Assembly: GCA_014526335.1 (NCBI GenBank)
Contig: JACTAT010000006.1
Coordinates: 5,466,548 to 5,530,547, forward strand
Origin: Chrysaora quinquecirrha
Taxonomy: Eukaryota > Cnidaria > Scyphozoa > Semaeostomeae > Pelagiidae
Length of the DNA stretch: 64,000 bases
Reading direction: 5' to 3'
Shown piece after piece: positions 1 through 10,830 of this stretch. The notes beneath the pieces are model-generated. The model was not told the DNA's origin and did not search any database. It worked only from the letters and a program-made list of their open reading frames with translations. Position numbers and translations under genes: made by a program. The first letter of the stretch is position 1. Every line of letters starts with the position of its first letter.

Positions 1-128
1 TTATATTTAAAGTACTTAAAAATTTGATGAAACGCATTTTATCTCTGTTTTTACCTACCTTGCTCTTTATTCATATTTCATTATTACAATGCAGAATTTC
101 ACATCATTTTGTTGACATATAAATATAT

Positions 129-350
129 ATGCTATTTCTAATATACTTAATATATGGTAGAAGGTGTGGGGGCAGGGGATGTAGAAAAGCCAAGAAAGTA
201 AAAACCCATGCAGAAGAGAACAATAGGGCAAAAAAAAAAGAGGGGAAAGACGGTGGGCAGGGGGTAAAAAGGTGTGCAGGGGGGGGGATAAAAACAAAAA
301 CTGAGAAACTGACAACCTATGCTGAAGAGAAAAACAGAAGGGAAATATAA
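129..350. repeat. purine-rich low-complexity tract with G-run
   Basis: The stretch is strongly purine-biased on the plus strand, with A-runs and G-runs including one of about ten Gs near 280-290. Both strands are open for 70-80 codons, but the translations are compositionally simple (K/R/E/G or the complement) and show no domain, so they are read as low-complexity artefacts and not genes. Confidence 0.6.
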
Positions 351-1137
351 ATAAAAGGGAGTATTAACAGATGGAGTTTTCTTAGTTTGAATTAAAAATA
401 CTGGGAGATACAGTATGTCACAACAAAATAATATGTAATAAAACTCTAGGCTAATAAGGATTCATTTCAGGAAATACACAAGTGCTGTACTTTATTTAAT
501 TATCCATATTTTGTGATCTCTGTAATTTCATGATTTCCTAAACCCATTAACTCGATATTGCTGATTGCCCACCTTCTCAAAGAAATCTAAATTAGGCCAT
601 TGCCCTTCTTTCAGAAAGCCTTGGATATCTGAAGGTTTTCTAACATATTTCTTGCTCAGATCTGTGGTGGCCTTAGGTGTTATTTAAATGCCTATATTTC
701 GTGATATTTGTCTGATATTTCATTCATAAAGGATGTTTTACTAGCAGCCGAAGATCTACCTAAGAATGTAGTTAGTGTTAGGCCCTATCAAACAACAAAT
801 TTCATCTGCTTATATGGCTAAAATATGTAAACAAAACTTACCTTAGATGAAGAACAAGCCTTGCTTGATTACTTAAAAATGAAAACCTTGAGTTCTTCAA
901 AACATGAGACGCAGAAAAATACTCTGACTTCATGAAGTGAACTGTGAGTAAATTGCCGCCATTCGTTAACGAACAGGCAAATGTAACGAATGACCATCTG
1001 GCTAACAGGCACACTATTTAATGCCACCAGGGTACCATTTGCCTCAGCGAATCAAATCAATTAATATGTAGTGGTATCGTTTGCTTTAAACCAGTCATTG
1101 CGAATCATCATGTTCCAGTCCAGAAAATTTAGAAAAG
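351..1137. other. no recognisable gene
   Basis: AT-rich sequence with stops in all frames. A short plus-strand stretch near 837-935 reads as an acidic then basic peptide without a recognisable domain. It may be the decayed 5' part of the DNA-polymerase-like fragment that follows, but nothing shows this directly. Confidence 0.4.
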
Positions 1138-1462
1138 CATCAGACATTATGTCAGACCTCCCAAGCTGTTGAATATCCTACAGATACAGAATTAAAGTTT
1201 GAACAATTCAAGTATCAGAGCTGGCTACCATTGATCATCTATGCAGATACTTAATCCATTTTAGAAAGCTTAAACAAAGGAGCTGCTTATCAAGAACACA
1301 AGCTGATTAGTTATTGCATATATGTCAAGTCCATTGATGGCATATTAGATAGCAACAACCGTTAGAATGCTATACTGGCGAAGACTGCATGGAGGTGTTG
1401 ATGAACAGATTGGATAAATGGAATGAGCAAATCCGAACAGTGTTCAAGAAAACCATACCGAT
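1138..1462 (+). pseudogene. family B DNA polymerase fragment, Polinton/Maverick-like
   Basis: The plus strand reads as a protein fragment beginning with a spaced His and Cys, then a conserved-looking stretch ending LPLIIYADT, an in-frame TAA, and SILESLNKG with YQEHK downstream. After a frame break it continues YTGEDCMEVLMNRLDKWNEQ near 1366-1430. This order (H...C, VEYP, LKF-xx-FK, a PFxxYAD-type motif, YQEH, Y-x-GEDC, WNEQI) is what I know from protein-primed family B polymerases of Polinton/Maverick-type elements, where YADxE is part of the exonuclease region. The acidic residue after YAD is replaced by the stop. No polymerase motifs, integrase or capsid genes follow, so this is a small dead fragment. 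Assignment is from pattern memory and could shift to another viral-type PolB. Confidence 0.5.
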
Positions 1463-1551
1463 GATTAGATTAACAGCCATTTAATGATACAGTAGACAGA
1501 AACACCACGGCGCAAGACACAAAAGACAACTGTGTTTTTAATTTGCTAATA

Positions 1552-1580
1552 TTTCGCCCTGCCAAGCAGGGCTTCTTCAG
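1552..1580 (-). ncRNA. hammerhead-ribozyme-like core (PLE tail)
   Basis: On the minus strand the order is CTGAAGA, a 7-bp perfect stem (GCCCTGC, loop TTG, GCAGGGC), then GAAAT. CUGANGA, stem II and GAAA is the conserved hammerhead core. Stems I and III are not convincingly paired here, so activity is doubtful. Hammerhead motifs in Penelope-like elements are established knowledge, and this one lies downstream of a PLE nuclease in the expected place. Confidence 0.55.
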
Positions 1581-1896
1581 AGTGTGATCAAATACAAATT
1601 TTTTAACAGTATATACAGGCAATTATTTTGAATTATGGTTGGTGAGATCTGATTGGTGGTATGTTTGATGCTTCGCAGTGGCAAGGTATGGGATGAAGAT
1701 GTGCATGTTGTTGTAATAAGGATATAAATAATGATAATAATCATAATGGTGAAATGATAATAAAATTGATAATTATAAAATATTGTTATTTTAAGGAGGA
1801 AAAAAATTAATATCCTTGATTATTATAATAGTTATAAGTTTAAAAATAGTGAGGTAGTGAATAGACAGGCAGCGAAGAGGACAAGGTTAAAATTGG

Positions 1897-2520
1897 TTAG
1901 CAGTCAGTGGTCCTGTTAAGTCCGTGAGGTGCCAGAGTGTTAGCTAGGCCAATGAAGTACTGTTCTTTGGCTCTTCTAACACTCTCTCTTTTGTTGTGTA
2001 GTTGTAGTATCGGTAAAATTTGTAGATCGTCAACTGTGTGTTCGGGTTTACAGAAGTGATCTGCAACCCCGGATTTGTCATGTCTTTTGTTGATGATGTC
2101 CCTACGGTGCTCGTTGAGTCTGTCTCGTAGTTGTCTTCCTGTCTGTCCAATGTACTGGCAGTTATTGCCCCTGTTCTGTAGACACCGCAGGCATTGTATT
2201 ACGTAAATTACGTTAGTTGCAGTCCAGTCGCTGTTTGATGTTAAATGTTTTATCTTTGTTAGTGAATGTAACAGTTGTTGCCCTGTCCAGTATGTGTGTA
2301 CATGTGTTGCAGTTGTGTTTAGACGAGCATTTGTGTACGCCCTGGGAATCGTTGCTGATGCCATTTTTTATTTTAGCACGTACCAGGTGATCCATAAGGC
2401 TTTTCGTCCTTCTGTAGCTGAGTACCAGTGGTTGGGGGAAAGCTTCTTTGCAGTTTGCAGTCGTCAGAGTTCTGTAGTATGCTGTAGTGTTTAGTAAGTA
2501 TTTGACCCAATTTAGGTAAC
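1897..2520 (-). pseudogene. GIY-YIG endonuclease region of a Penelope-like ORF
   Basis: Read on the minus strand, the linker RRTKSLMDHLVRAKI precedes a Cys/His-rich stretch (CNTCTH). After a frameshift near 2213-2235 the frame continues with YVIQCLRC, QYIGQTGRQLRDRLNEHRRD and a C-terminal helix rich in R/K/E. The YIG core, the Arg of QTGRQLRDRLNEH and the CxxC motif before it are the marks of the PLE-type GIY-YIG nuclease, which nicks target DNA during insertion. The last residues run to a stop at 1897. The two overlapping minus frames (2213-2395 and 1897-2364) show a single frameshift, so the copy is dead. Confidence 0.8.
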
Positions 2521-2530
2521 CCTGGGTGGT

Positions 2531-2944
2531 AGGTTACCACAAAAGGAGTCCTGTTGTTCTGTCGCTTGTTCTTTGTCCTTAAGCTGTCTTGTCTTGTTAT
2601 AAGAGAAGCTTTCCGTATTTAGTTACATACATGTTTGTGTCTGTAGCCTCTGTTCGTAAGGTAATTATATTCTCTGAACATTTCACAGTTGTTGTTCCAT
2701 TAATTAATTGTTTTCTCATAATTAATCATTTTCTTTAGTTTGGAAAGATCACGTTTGTTTTTCGCACAGAGATGTTGTTTGGTTTATCAGCCTCTACTTT
2801 AGATTTCTTACTCTTCCTTTTTTGAGATTATGAGTTTAATATGTTTAGCATCATATAATGGGTCAATAATGTTTGCATCAATGTCTTAACAATGAATGCA
2901 GTTTTCAAAAGCTTCATCACATTTAGAATGTAATTTTGATTGTC
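2531..2944. other. no recognisable gene
   Basis: AT-rich sequence between the PLE fragment and the next degenerate gene. No ORF or repeat structure that I can support. Confidence 0.4.
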
Positions 2945-4800
2945 TACAGAAAGAACGCCTCTTGCATCAACGCCTGTGACATCTGCTACACCTGTTGCAC
3001 CTGTTTCTGGAGCTGCCGAAGTTCTTTTGCCCATAGACATGGGGAGGAAGTAGTGGAATTGCAGCACTGCTCAAGCACATTGGATGGAATCTGAAATGAA
3101 GGAATTTGGGCTCTATCCTGGCAAAATCAACTACAACCAGCCAAGCTGCTGGGAAGGAAAGTCTTCGCTGAGGATACCTCCAACACCTGAGTTGAAGAAA
3201 TGCCATCCGTCTGCTTTACCACAGCCTGACCCATTCTACCTTTACCCTATGTTTGTTTGGGCGCCTGAATCTGTTTGTAAGCCACTATGTCCCTCACTCC
3301 CTTGCATCAATAAGGACTGCCATGGTCATGCTAAACGAAAAGGTCTTCGCAAGCCTTGTGTTGTTGTTGCAGAGGCCGGGCAGTACTACATTTTTCAAAG
3401 GAGCTGATGTGTGACAATAGTGAGAATCAACCATGGTCTTCTGATTCACCGAAATATATGCCTCTCCTGCCGGACTGCATTCCAAACATGTTTCCTGCCT
3501 ACATGACATACAGGAAGGCAATTGATATTGGTCTTGTCGACAGAATTCGTAGCAGTGGAAGAAGTCGTGCAGATGTAGCAAATGAGGTGAATGAGTTGGC
3601 CTTTAGAGTGTTAGACAGCAAACTCGTCATGGCAATCTTGACATTTACCTGGGTCTTTGATGTGAACGCTCCCAGCGTCAAATTTGGAGACTTTTCTGAC
3701 ACCAATGGGTATTGTGGGGTCACAGTTTCACCAGAGTTTATCACAAACTACCTTGTGAGTGATTATGAAGAGCAGAAATCCACCCTGTACAATCTGCTGA
3801 AGGGTTCCTTTGGTTCGTACATTCGCTCTGACCACACAAGATCGAATTTGACAGTGGTGCAGTGTGGAGCCACACTTTCATCAATGAGTTCTGGGAAATT
3901 GTCAGTTAGGTCATGTTTGATGCAGAATCCAAAAAAGCATTGGAGTCTTGCTACACTGGCCTTGGGAGGAGATATACGCTCCTTCAAGTGGAGAAGCCAA
4001 AATTCAGATGGGTCGACAAATGGTGCTGTGTTTCCCCGTTGCTTTGTTCACCATCACCGAATACAGGAGAGCTTCTTTGGGATGATCTGGAAAGAGCAGT
4101 AGACATCAGTTTGCTCATCAGAGTGCATGTCGGCAGCATTTGAGCGGTGAGATTACAAAACTTCTGGATGCCTTTCATTGCATTGGTCAACTTGGCTGCT
4201 GTTGTTCATCTGAAGCTCATTCAGCATACCCATGGTTTATAGTGCTGCTTTCAAATGCAATCTTTTTAGTTGATGAAAGTGATCTGCAAGCACCTCGTTC
4301 AGCTCGATGCAGTTTGGGCTCGATGCAACGACATTTCTGTCCTGCATCTTGGCAGGCTTGAAGCCACACAACCTCGCCCGATAGCCCCAAAGCCTGTGGA
4401 AGCTGCTTCAACTCCATCAGCCAGAAAGACAAAGGCAAAAGTAGAAGCACGTGCCCCTTAGCCTGTGATTGGTCTTCTCTGTTCCTATTGCAATTAGCCA
4501 AAAGCAAAAGGCTCTGGAGTTGGCAACCTTTACGACACTATCATACGGAAAGGACAACCGTGCTTTTAGTACTGTCCTGCCATAATGGCTGATAAATATG
4601 GGACTCCAAGAACCATGTCATCACAGGAGTTCATGCAGACGGAGCACTTCCAAGACGCCTACAAAGCTATCATTTACAGGTGAGAAGATGAGAAGCTAAA
4701 GAAAGCTGCCAGTGTGGCAAAACGCCTGGAGAAAGGTTGGAAGAAGCCCAATTTCATTAAGCTTGTTAGATGTGTTCACTTTCAGGGATAAATTTTCTTC
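2945..4800 (+). pseudogene. degenerate gene recalling DUF6729-type zinc-binding proteins
   Basis: Several frames in series read as one decayed protein. From 3084 it has WMESEMKEFGLYPGKINYN, a proline-rich stretch, then F-x-WAPESVCKPLCPSLPC-IN-x-CHGHAKRKG with paired Cys, followed in the next frame by CDNSENQPW, a run ending CIPNMFPAYMTYRKAID, SRADVANEVNELAFR, and later CYTGLGRRY, FRWVDKWCC, LLDAFHCIGQ. Zn-ligand spacing, the FP-AYMTYRKAID segment, a VD-x-CC strand and an LDxFH motif are the landmarks I associate with DUF6729-containing proteins of animals. The function of that family is unknown; a link to exonuclease-like or recombinase-like modules is only a guess. Frameshifts near 3400, 3900, 4100 and 4290 and a stop near 4683 show it is not functional. 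It may be a retrocopy or part of an unrecognised transposon. Confidence 0.5.
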
Positions 4801-5129
4801 ACCAGAAAGTAGTAATGCATTGAAATTATGTTTCATTGCTTTTGGCGGAGATGAAGAATCGCCATTTGAAGCATCTAAACTACATTTTTGAAAAGTTATT
4901 GATAATGTGAAGCGTGTTTATCCCTGTTAAGGTGAACACTTATTTACATAGACATTAATTATAGGGTAGTTAGTTGGGTTCATATTAGTAGCTAATTATC
5001 AGTCATGTTTCTTGTAGTATTCTGTACATATAAGTAGTTAGAAGTTCTGTATCTTGTATATAGCAGTAGTAGTAGTTCATTACAATATTCAGCACTATTT
5101 AGCGACACTTCAGAAAATCTACTACAGCG

Positions 5130-6077
5130 TTGACTACTGAGCAGGTTCTAATGAAGTTCATTTACAAAAGAGCTGCTTCATTATTCAACTCACAAGGAAT
5201 AGTGAGTCCTGTTGCAGTCACAGCCAAGGTGGTATTTCAGGAATTATGTATTGACAAGTTAGGATTGGATGATCCACTCTCACAAGATAAAGCATCCATA
5301 TGGTATAAATGGCTACAGGATCTAGTAGAGGTAGGGAGAATATCCATTCCTATGTGTATGTACGATGAGAGAGAAAGAGAAGTACTGTCATGTCAACTGC
5401 ATGGATTCGGAGATGCAAGTAAAAAGGCGTGCTTTGCAGTTGTCAATTTGGTTTATGAAACTATCACAGGCATTTATAGCAAATTGATATGTTCGAAGAC
5501 ACATGTTGTGCCATTGAAAAGTCTCCCAATACCTAGATTACAGCTAATGTCGGCTAGAATTCTAGCAGTATTAATGAACACTGTTTATAACGCCCTCTGT
5601 TCCCAAGAAAAGATAGACTTAGTTAGATTCTGGCTAGATAGCAAGACCGTGTTATATTGGATCTTCAATAATGGCAATAGGAAACAGTTGGTGCAGCATA
5701 GAGTTAACGAGATTTTGACTTTGTCTAAGAAAGATTCTTGGGGACATGTGGGTGGGTTAGATAATCTGGCAGATCTAGCATTTAGGGCTGCAACTGCAAG
5801 TCAGCTTAGAGACAGTAAACTGTGGTGGGAAGGCCCACATTGGTTCACAAAAGGAAAAGAAGAATGGCCAAAAAGTTTATGTTCGGAAGAATCAGATGAT
5901 GTGAGTGAAGAGAAAAAGAAGGCTAATGTATTGAGTGTTGTAACGGAAAGAGTATCTACTGTAAGTAATGTCATAGATATAAATAGGTTCAACGCATTAG
6001 GAAGACTTCCCAGAGTCACAGTATTTGTGGAATGGTTCATTGCCAACGTAAAGCTTAAAAGAGCAAAGAAGAGATGA
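5130..6077 (+). pseudogene. BEL/Pao RT thumb and RNase H fragment
   Basis: The 315-residue frame opens inside the region preceding RNase H (VVFQELCIDKLG), then has LHGFGDASKKACFAVVNLVY, LICSKTHVVPLKSLPIPRLQ, FWLDSKTVLYWI and VQHRVNEIL. GDASKKA carries the first RNase H aspartate and LDSKTVL the later one. The order matches the BEL/Pao pol between RT and integrase. The start is not a true initiation site: the N-terminus is cut by loss of upstream element sequence. The frame closes at 6077, before the zinc-binding part of integrase, which is lost or mutated between 6078 and 6320. Confidence 0.8.
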
Positions 6078-6320
6078 TAAAGGACGGCCTGAGTGTATGT
6101 GTGAGATAGAACAGGCAGAGCAAATGTAGATCAAGGATGAGCAAAATGCATTAAGCAAAGAACAGGATTTTACGAAAACTCATATTAATCTTTGAGTTAA
6201 AGATGTGAACAGAATACTTGGGTGTCACGGAAGATTAGAGAATTCAGATCTGCATATAGTCGAAATTTCCAGTAATATTACCGAGAGATCATAGATTTAC
6301 TCTAATTTGATTATATTAGA

Positions 6321-7143
6321 GTGAACGATACAGTGCATCACTGCAAACTCAGATCAACACTGGCGGAATTAAGGTTTAAAATTTGGGCTACAAAGGGTAT
6401 ACAGTATGTTAAAAGGATAATAAAAGATTGCTTCATTTACAGAAAATTTGAAGGAAAATCGTATGGTTCTCCACCATCAGCCCCTTTGCCAGAATTCAGA
6501 GTAAAAAAAGCTCCACCCTTCAGCAAATGTTGGCGTGGATTTTGCAGGTCCTTTGTTTTTCAAAGATAAGGAAGGTACAAATAAATGTTATATCACTTTG
6601 TTGTCTTGCCGTGTCACAAGAGCACTGCATCTTGATCTTGTCAATGATTTAAGTATGACTACGTTTGTATGTTGTTTGCGTAGATTTTGCTCAAGAAGAG
6701 GTGTACTCTCTATGATTGTTTCTGACAATGCATTCAAATTGACAGCGAAATTACTGGATAAACTATCTAAGGATCAGAAAGTTGCGGTATATTTAGAATC
6801 TAAGCAGATAACTTGGAAATTTAATCTAGAGAGGTCCCCATCGTGGGGAGGCCAGTTCCAGCGAATGGTATGGCTGGTCAAAAGATGCTTGAGAAAGGTC
6901 CTAGGAAACGCTAGGCTTTCATTTGATGAATTGATGACTGTTCTTACTGAAATTGAGAAGACGTTGAATTCAGGACCGCTTACATATCAGTATGATGAGT
7001 TAGGATTTAAAGTATTAACCCCATATTATTTAATGTTTGGGAGAAGATTGCCATCTTTAGTGGATCAGTTTGATTGCAGTGTCAAAGATAGTGATAATGA
7101 GTATTGTCTTTTTAAAAGATTTGCGTATTTAATTAGTAAATAA
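6321..7143 (+). pseudogene. BEL/Pao integrase fragment
   Basis: Two overlapping frames (6321-6569 and 6535-7143) together give a degenerate zinc-binding helix (VHHCKLRSTLAELRFKIW, then YVKRIIKDCFIYRKFEGK, where one Cys of the usual Cys pair is Tyr) and a DDE core with MDFAGPLFF, SDNAFKL, and SWGGQFQRMVWLVKRCLRK. In the intact copy elsewhere in this window the equivalent last segment has Glu at the catalytic position, whereas here it is Gln (FQRMV), so the third catalytic residue is lost. The frameshift at about 6540 and this substitution both mark it dead. Confidence 0.8.
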
Positions 7144-7580
7144 AGCCACTTTCGGAACAGGTTTCATAGGGAATATCTTGTAAGTTTTAGAGAAAGACAT
7201 AAAATGGGGTCGAAAGAAGAAAGACAAATTTGAATTGGAGACATCGTGGTGATTGAAAAAAACAATGTTAAAACGGGAAATTGGAAGATCGGAGAAATTG
7301 AGGAAATAATTATTGGGAATGATGGTGTAATTAGAGGCGCATAGGTGTGCGCAAAGGAGGTAGAGGTAAGGCAGATATATTATGCAGACCTCTGCAAAAA
7401 CTTTACCCTTTGGAGAATGCTATTATTACTGTAGGTGAAGATGAGAGGAAAGGTAACAACTGTGAGAATAAGAGTGGAGAAAGTGTAGTGCGTGAGAGCC
7501 CCAAGGGTAGACACCCTACCACCAGGGATGCGGCCAGGGATGTGCAGTGGAAGTCCAGGCTTATGCTTGACTCTGCTTGA
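7144..7580 (+). pseudogene. BEL/Pao C-terminal (DUF5641-like) tail
   Basis: After the stop at 7141-7143 the plus strand still reads as a basic tail (HFRNRFHREYL, then stops, then GKADILCRPLQKLYPLEN at about 7364-7420). The LNRPLQxLYPxE-type motif is shared with the intact element at 56459-56500. It corresponds to the DUF5641 region after integrase. It is broken by several stops. Confidence 0.65.
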
Positions 7581-7596
7581 GTCATAGAGGGGGGAT

Positions 7597-8040
7597 TGTT
7601 GGGAAAAACCCCTGATCTCACACTGCACAGCTCAACCTTATTGTTGTTTATTTTATCGTTATTCTTTGTGCTTGTAAGTGCTTGCTTATTTTGATTTGTT
7701 CATTGATTCTTATGCCTACAGGTTTGGTATACTTTATTAATCATACTATTTTTTCTTTCTTATTATTATTCGAATTATTGAACGTAAGAACCTCAATCGT
7801 GAATCATTGTTTCGCCATTAATTCACACTGCTTCTTGGAAATATATGAAACTTTAACACATCAATACGATTTCTTCTTACAATTTGTTCTGGCAACCAAG
7901 ATTTATTATTACAGGGACGCACGTAGCAACTTTGCTGAGGCATATTTCAAGAAGTTTTGTTAGTTTTAGATGTAAACAAGGATTTCACTCTCAACAAGAG
8001 ACATGAGAGAAAAATTTGAAGTCGAAAAAGATAAATTGGT
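7597..8040 (+). repeat. presumed 3' LTR of the decayed BEL/Pao element
   Basis: The LTR start is placed at TGTTGGG immediately after the polypurine tract. Its 3' end is not determined because the 5' LTR is missing; the end coordinate is nominal. The sequence is T-rich and contains a 93-codon open frame (7682-7963) with a hydrophobic, low-information translation that I do not consider a gene. Confidence 0.4.
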
Positions 8041-8555
8041 AGAAAAAGTAGGGAAATATCTGAGTCATTAAGAGGATGGGCTTGACTCCACTAACCAATT
8101 GAAATTACTAAGTGGCATTCACCGTCTCTCTAACCAATAAAATGCTTTCTAGATGCTTTCTGCGAGGTCATCCTTCTTCTGCACATGGTTTTCTTTTGAC
8201 ACTATGCCTGTGACGTACCATCCATAATGGCGCTATAAACTGAAAAAAGGCGAGCAGTAAAAGCCTTGAGAAGAACTTGCTGAAAGGGATGATCATTGGA
8301 AACACAGCAAGAGCCAGACTGAAAACAAGACTGAGCGACAACATCAAAGATATTTTTGGGCTGACAATGGTGGAAATAAAAGCACGAGTTCAAGTTAAGT
8401 GGTGGAAGATGGTGAAGAGGTTCATGGTTGCTCAGTCATGAACCTACCGTTTAAGGCAATGAAAAACTGCTTTGAGTTGTTGCCATATTTTTTTTGGGGG
8501 CTGAAAGTTTAACACCAATCCTTTGTTTCAATCTAACTGATGATAATAGAATATA
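8041..8555. other. no recognisable gene
   Basis: Mixed-composition sequence. Short frames on the minus strand (8202-8393) give no domain. A few phrases on the plus strand, near 8260-8400, resemble the tail of a LINE-like or craniofacial-development-type endonuclease translation but are too short to call. Confidence 0.3.
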
Positions 8556-8745
8556 CACTTACGTTCGATAAGTATTGCACCACCTTTCTCAAAATGGCGG
8601 CTAGCTGTGGCTCTCGGCCTAAAGCAAGCTATTTTCAAAACAACAACAACAGGGCTCAGGAGCCTCATGACTAACGATTTTGGCGGGAAAATATTCGCCA
8701 TTTTACTGGCTTTCCGTTAGAATTAAAAGTAACGAACAGTTAAAA
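8556..8745. repeat. one end of a TA-flanked MITE related to 26230-26778
   Basis: After TA at 8554-8555 the sequence starts CACTTACG and continues with AAAATGGCGGC and GGCTCAGGAGCCTC, the same ordered blocks found in both arms of the MITE at 26230-26778. Only one arm is present; the other side stops where the Penelope-like element begins. It is either a solo arm or a copy truncated by the PLE insertion. Confidence 0.55.
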
Positions 8746-8749
8746 TGTT

Positions 8750-10611
8750 TTGATAGAGAAATTCATTCAGAAGTTGGAGCAGTTTCATCCAGTTTCTTAC
8801 AAAACTGGATTGGCTGGCCAACTTAAAGCGGATCTATCATACCTTGCTAATTCCTACGTTTCCTCCTATCGACCATCTCAAAACGAGCTGAAGAAACACC
8901 GAATTTTGAAGGCGCTTAAGCAGAAGAAAGATATAGTCATCTTGAAACCAGACAAGGGCAATGGTGTTGTCATCCTTGACAGAAAGGTATATGAAGAAAG
9001 TGTTTTAAATTTAATATCGGACAGTTCTAAATTTGATAAATTAAATAGTGATCCAACTTTAACTCGTGAGGGCAAATTACAACGCTTTTTAAGAGAGCTA
9101 AAAAAGAACGGTCATCTAGATAGTGAAACGTATGATAAAATTTATCCTTCCGGCTCTCAACCTGCTAGAATATACGGTTTGCCCAAAATGCACAAACCTC
9201 GCTCTCCTGATTCTCCTCCTCCTTTTAGGCCCATTGTTTCATCTATTCGCACTTACAACTATGATCTAGCTAAATATTTATGTTCTTTGTTAGATCCTCA
9301 TATTCCTAAGGAACACTGTGCTATTGATACTTTTTCTTTTGTTTCTGATCTCAAAACCCCTTCTACCTCTAATAAGTTTATGGTCTCTTTCGATGTCGAA
9401 AGCCTATTCACTAACATTCCACTTGTAGAATCTGTCGATCTCGCTGTTAAGTACATTTCTGAAGGTAATCCTAGTCTTAAGATATCTAAGGCCGATCTTA
9501 AAAAGTTATTCATTTTTGCTACAGCACAAACTCATTTTTTATTTAAAGGGTTTATTATGACCAGATCGATGGAGTAGCCATGGGATCGCCATTAGCACCG
9601 GTTCTTGCCAATCTTTTCATGGGACACCATGAGAAGATTTGGTTGGAATCTTATGTAGGGCCTAATGTCTTATTCTATCGCCGCCACGTGGACGATACAT
9701 TTTGTTTGTTCCGTAACGAAAATGACGCCTTACTTTTCTTTGATTTTATTAACAAACAGCATCCTAATATTAGATTCACTATGGAGAAGGAGGTTAATAA
9801 CAAGATTCCTTTTTAGATGTTCTTATTGATAACAGTAATCCTAACGCATTGCTCACTTCGGTCTATCATAAAAGTACTTACACAGGTCTATTGACTAACT
9901 TCTTTAGCTTCACCTCGTTTTCTTACAAAACTGGTTTAATCAAGGCTTTAGTTGATAGGACTTACAAAATTAACAGCACTTGGCTAGGTTTTGATAAGGA
10001 TATTAAAATTCTCGTTACTACTCTTAAGAAAAATCTTTTTCCATCTTATCTCATTGATAGGGTAGTTAACAACTACATTGATAAGATCCATAACTCTTCT
10101 CCATCATCACAACTTTCAGCCACCTCACAAAACATCGCTACTAGCTATTTTAAGTTACCTTTCATAGGACCATACTCTAATATGACTCAGCGTAAAATAA
10201 GAACTTTAATTAATCGTTATTGTAAAGATTTAGATATACGGATTGTTTTTACTTCTTTTAAAATTCGTAACTTGTTTGGGGTTAAGGATTCCATCCCTGG
10301 ATCACTTAAGGCACGTGTTGTTTACAAATTTGTTTGCAGGATGTAATTCTGCATCGTATGTTGGTGAAACCAGCCGACATTTCATAACACGTGTCCGTGA
10401 ACATCTATCCCGGGATAGGAATTCTCACATCTTTAAGCACCTGCAAGAGTCCCCATCTTGCCGACCTCTTTGTAACTCAAATTCTTTTAAAATTTTAGAT
10501 ACTTCTAACACCACTTTTCAGTTAAAAATTAAGGAAGCTCTACATATTAACTGGGAGAAACCCACCCTCAATAAGCAACTTTTTCACTATAATTTAACTT
10601 TATCCCTTTGA
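8750..10611 (+). pseudogene. Penelope-like reverse transcriptase/GIY-YIG ORF (frameshifted)
   Basis: The first frame carries LKQKKDIVILKPDKGNGVVI, ARIYGLPKMHKP, FRPIVSSIRT and FMVSFDVESLFTNIP, which are the fingers and motif A of Penelope RTs (catalytic Asp in SFDVESLF). After a break at 9577 the next frame gives GSPLAPVLANLFMGH (motif B) and YRRHVDDTFCLF (motif C, VDD). A third frame holds the thumb and linker, and the last frame CNSASYVGETSRHFITRVREH, the GIY-YIG core. The order RT then C-terminal GIY-YIG identifies the EN-containing PLE group. Breaks lie at about 9577, 9817-9848 and 10310-10346. The ATG-less start at 8750 suggests that the true N-terminus lies upstream or is lost. Confidence 0.85.
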
Positions 10612-10773
10612 GCTTTGTAACTATGTTTTTCTAGTTCTCATTATCTTTCTTTTTCACAGTTTTTTTGATTAATCTTTACCGATCTTGTTATGCTTTTGTT
10701 TTTCAATGTATCGCTTTGTTATTATAATGATGTATTTTTGCCTTTATATTTCACAATTTTGTAGTGTTCAACA

Positions 10774-10818
10774 TTGTAACTGAAGATGAATTAATGTAAT
10801 TCGAAACATGTCTTACAA
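10774..10818 (+). ncRNA. hammerhead ribozyme motif (type I arrangement)
   Basis: Stem I is TTGTAA (10774-10779) pairing perfectly with TTACAA (10813-10818). The core CTGAAGA (10780-10786) fits CUGANGA. Stem II is GAATT (10788-10792) with AATTC (10798-10802), then GAAA (10803-10806). A very short stem III (AC with GT around a 2-nt AT loop) leads to the GTC cleavage triplet ending at 10812. All invariant core positions are present. It sits 160 bases after the PLE stop codon, matching the known association of hammerheads with Penelope-like elements. Confidence 0.75.
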
Positions 10819-10830
10819 GTTCAAAAATGT

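Larger units (their letters stand above)
1520..2530 (-). mobile_element. Penelope-like element, 3' end only (minus strand)
   Basis: The minus strand carries the C-terminal half of a Penelope-like retroelement, from the linker after the reverse transcriptase (about 2530) through the GIY-YIG endonuclease (to about 1897) and an untranslated tail ending with a hammerhead-like motif at 1552-1580. No reverse transcriptase palm is present upstream, so the copy is 5' truncated. Such truncation is normal for PLE insertions. The exact outer ends are not visible. Confidence 0.75.
5130..7596 (+). mobile_element. decayed BEL/Pao LTR retrotransposon, 5' truncated
   Basis: Three blocks in order on the plus strand correspond to the peptidase A17/RT C-terminus plus RNase H (5130-6077), integrase (6321-7143) and the C-terminal DUF5641-like tail (7144-7580), ending at a polypurine tract (7587-7595) directly before a TGTTGGG that starts the presumed 3' LTR. 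Gag, protease and the RT palm are absent. The translation is clearly related to the full-length BEL element at 51105-56627 but diverged and with a different LTR, so it is a distinct, older family. Confidence 0.8.
8750..10830 (+). mobile_element. Penelope-like element with RT, GIY-YIG and hammerhead motif
   Basis: A near-complete plus-strand PLE: N-terminal region and RT (8750-9816), thumb/linker (9849-10346), GIY-YIG nuclease (10243-10611), AT-rich 3' region, and a hammerhead ribozyme motif at 10774-10818. Its 5' side abuts the MITE arm at 8556-8745. No upstream partial tandem copy (pLTR) could be seen. Three frame changes make the protein non-functional as it stands. Confidence 0.85.

Noticed and set aside
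129..350. 73- and 82-codon frames on opposite strands
   Set aside because: Purine-rich low-complexity DNA; no domain.
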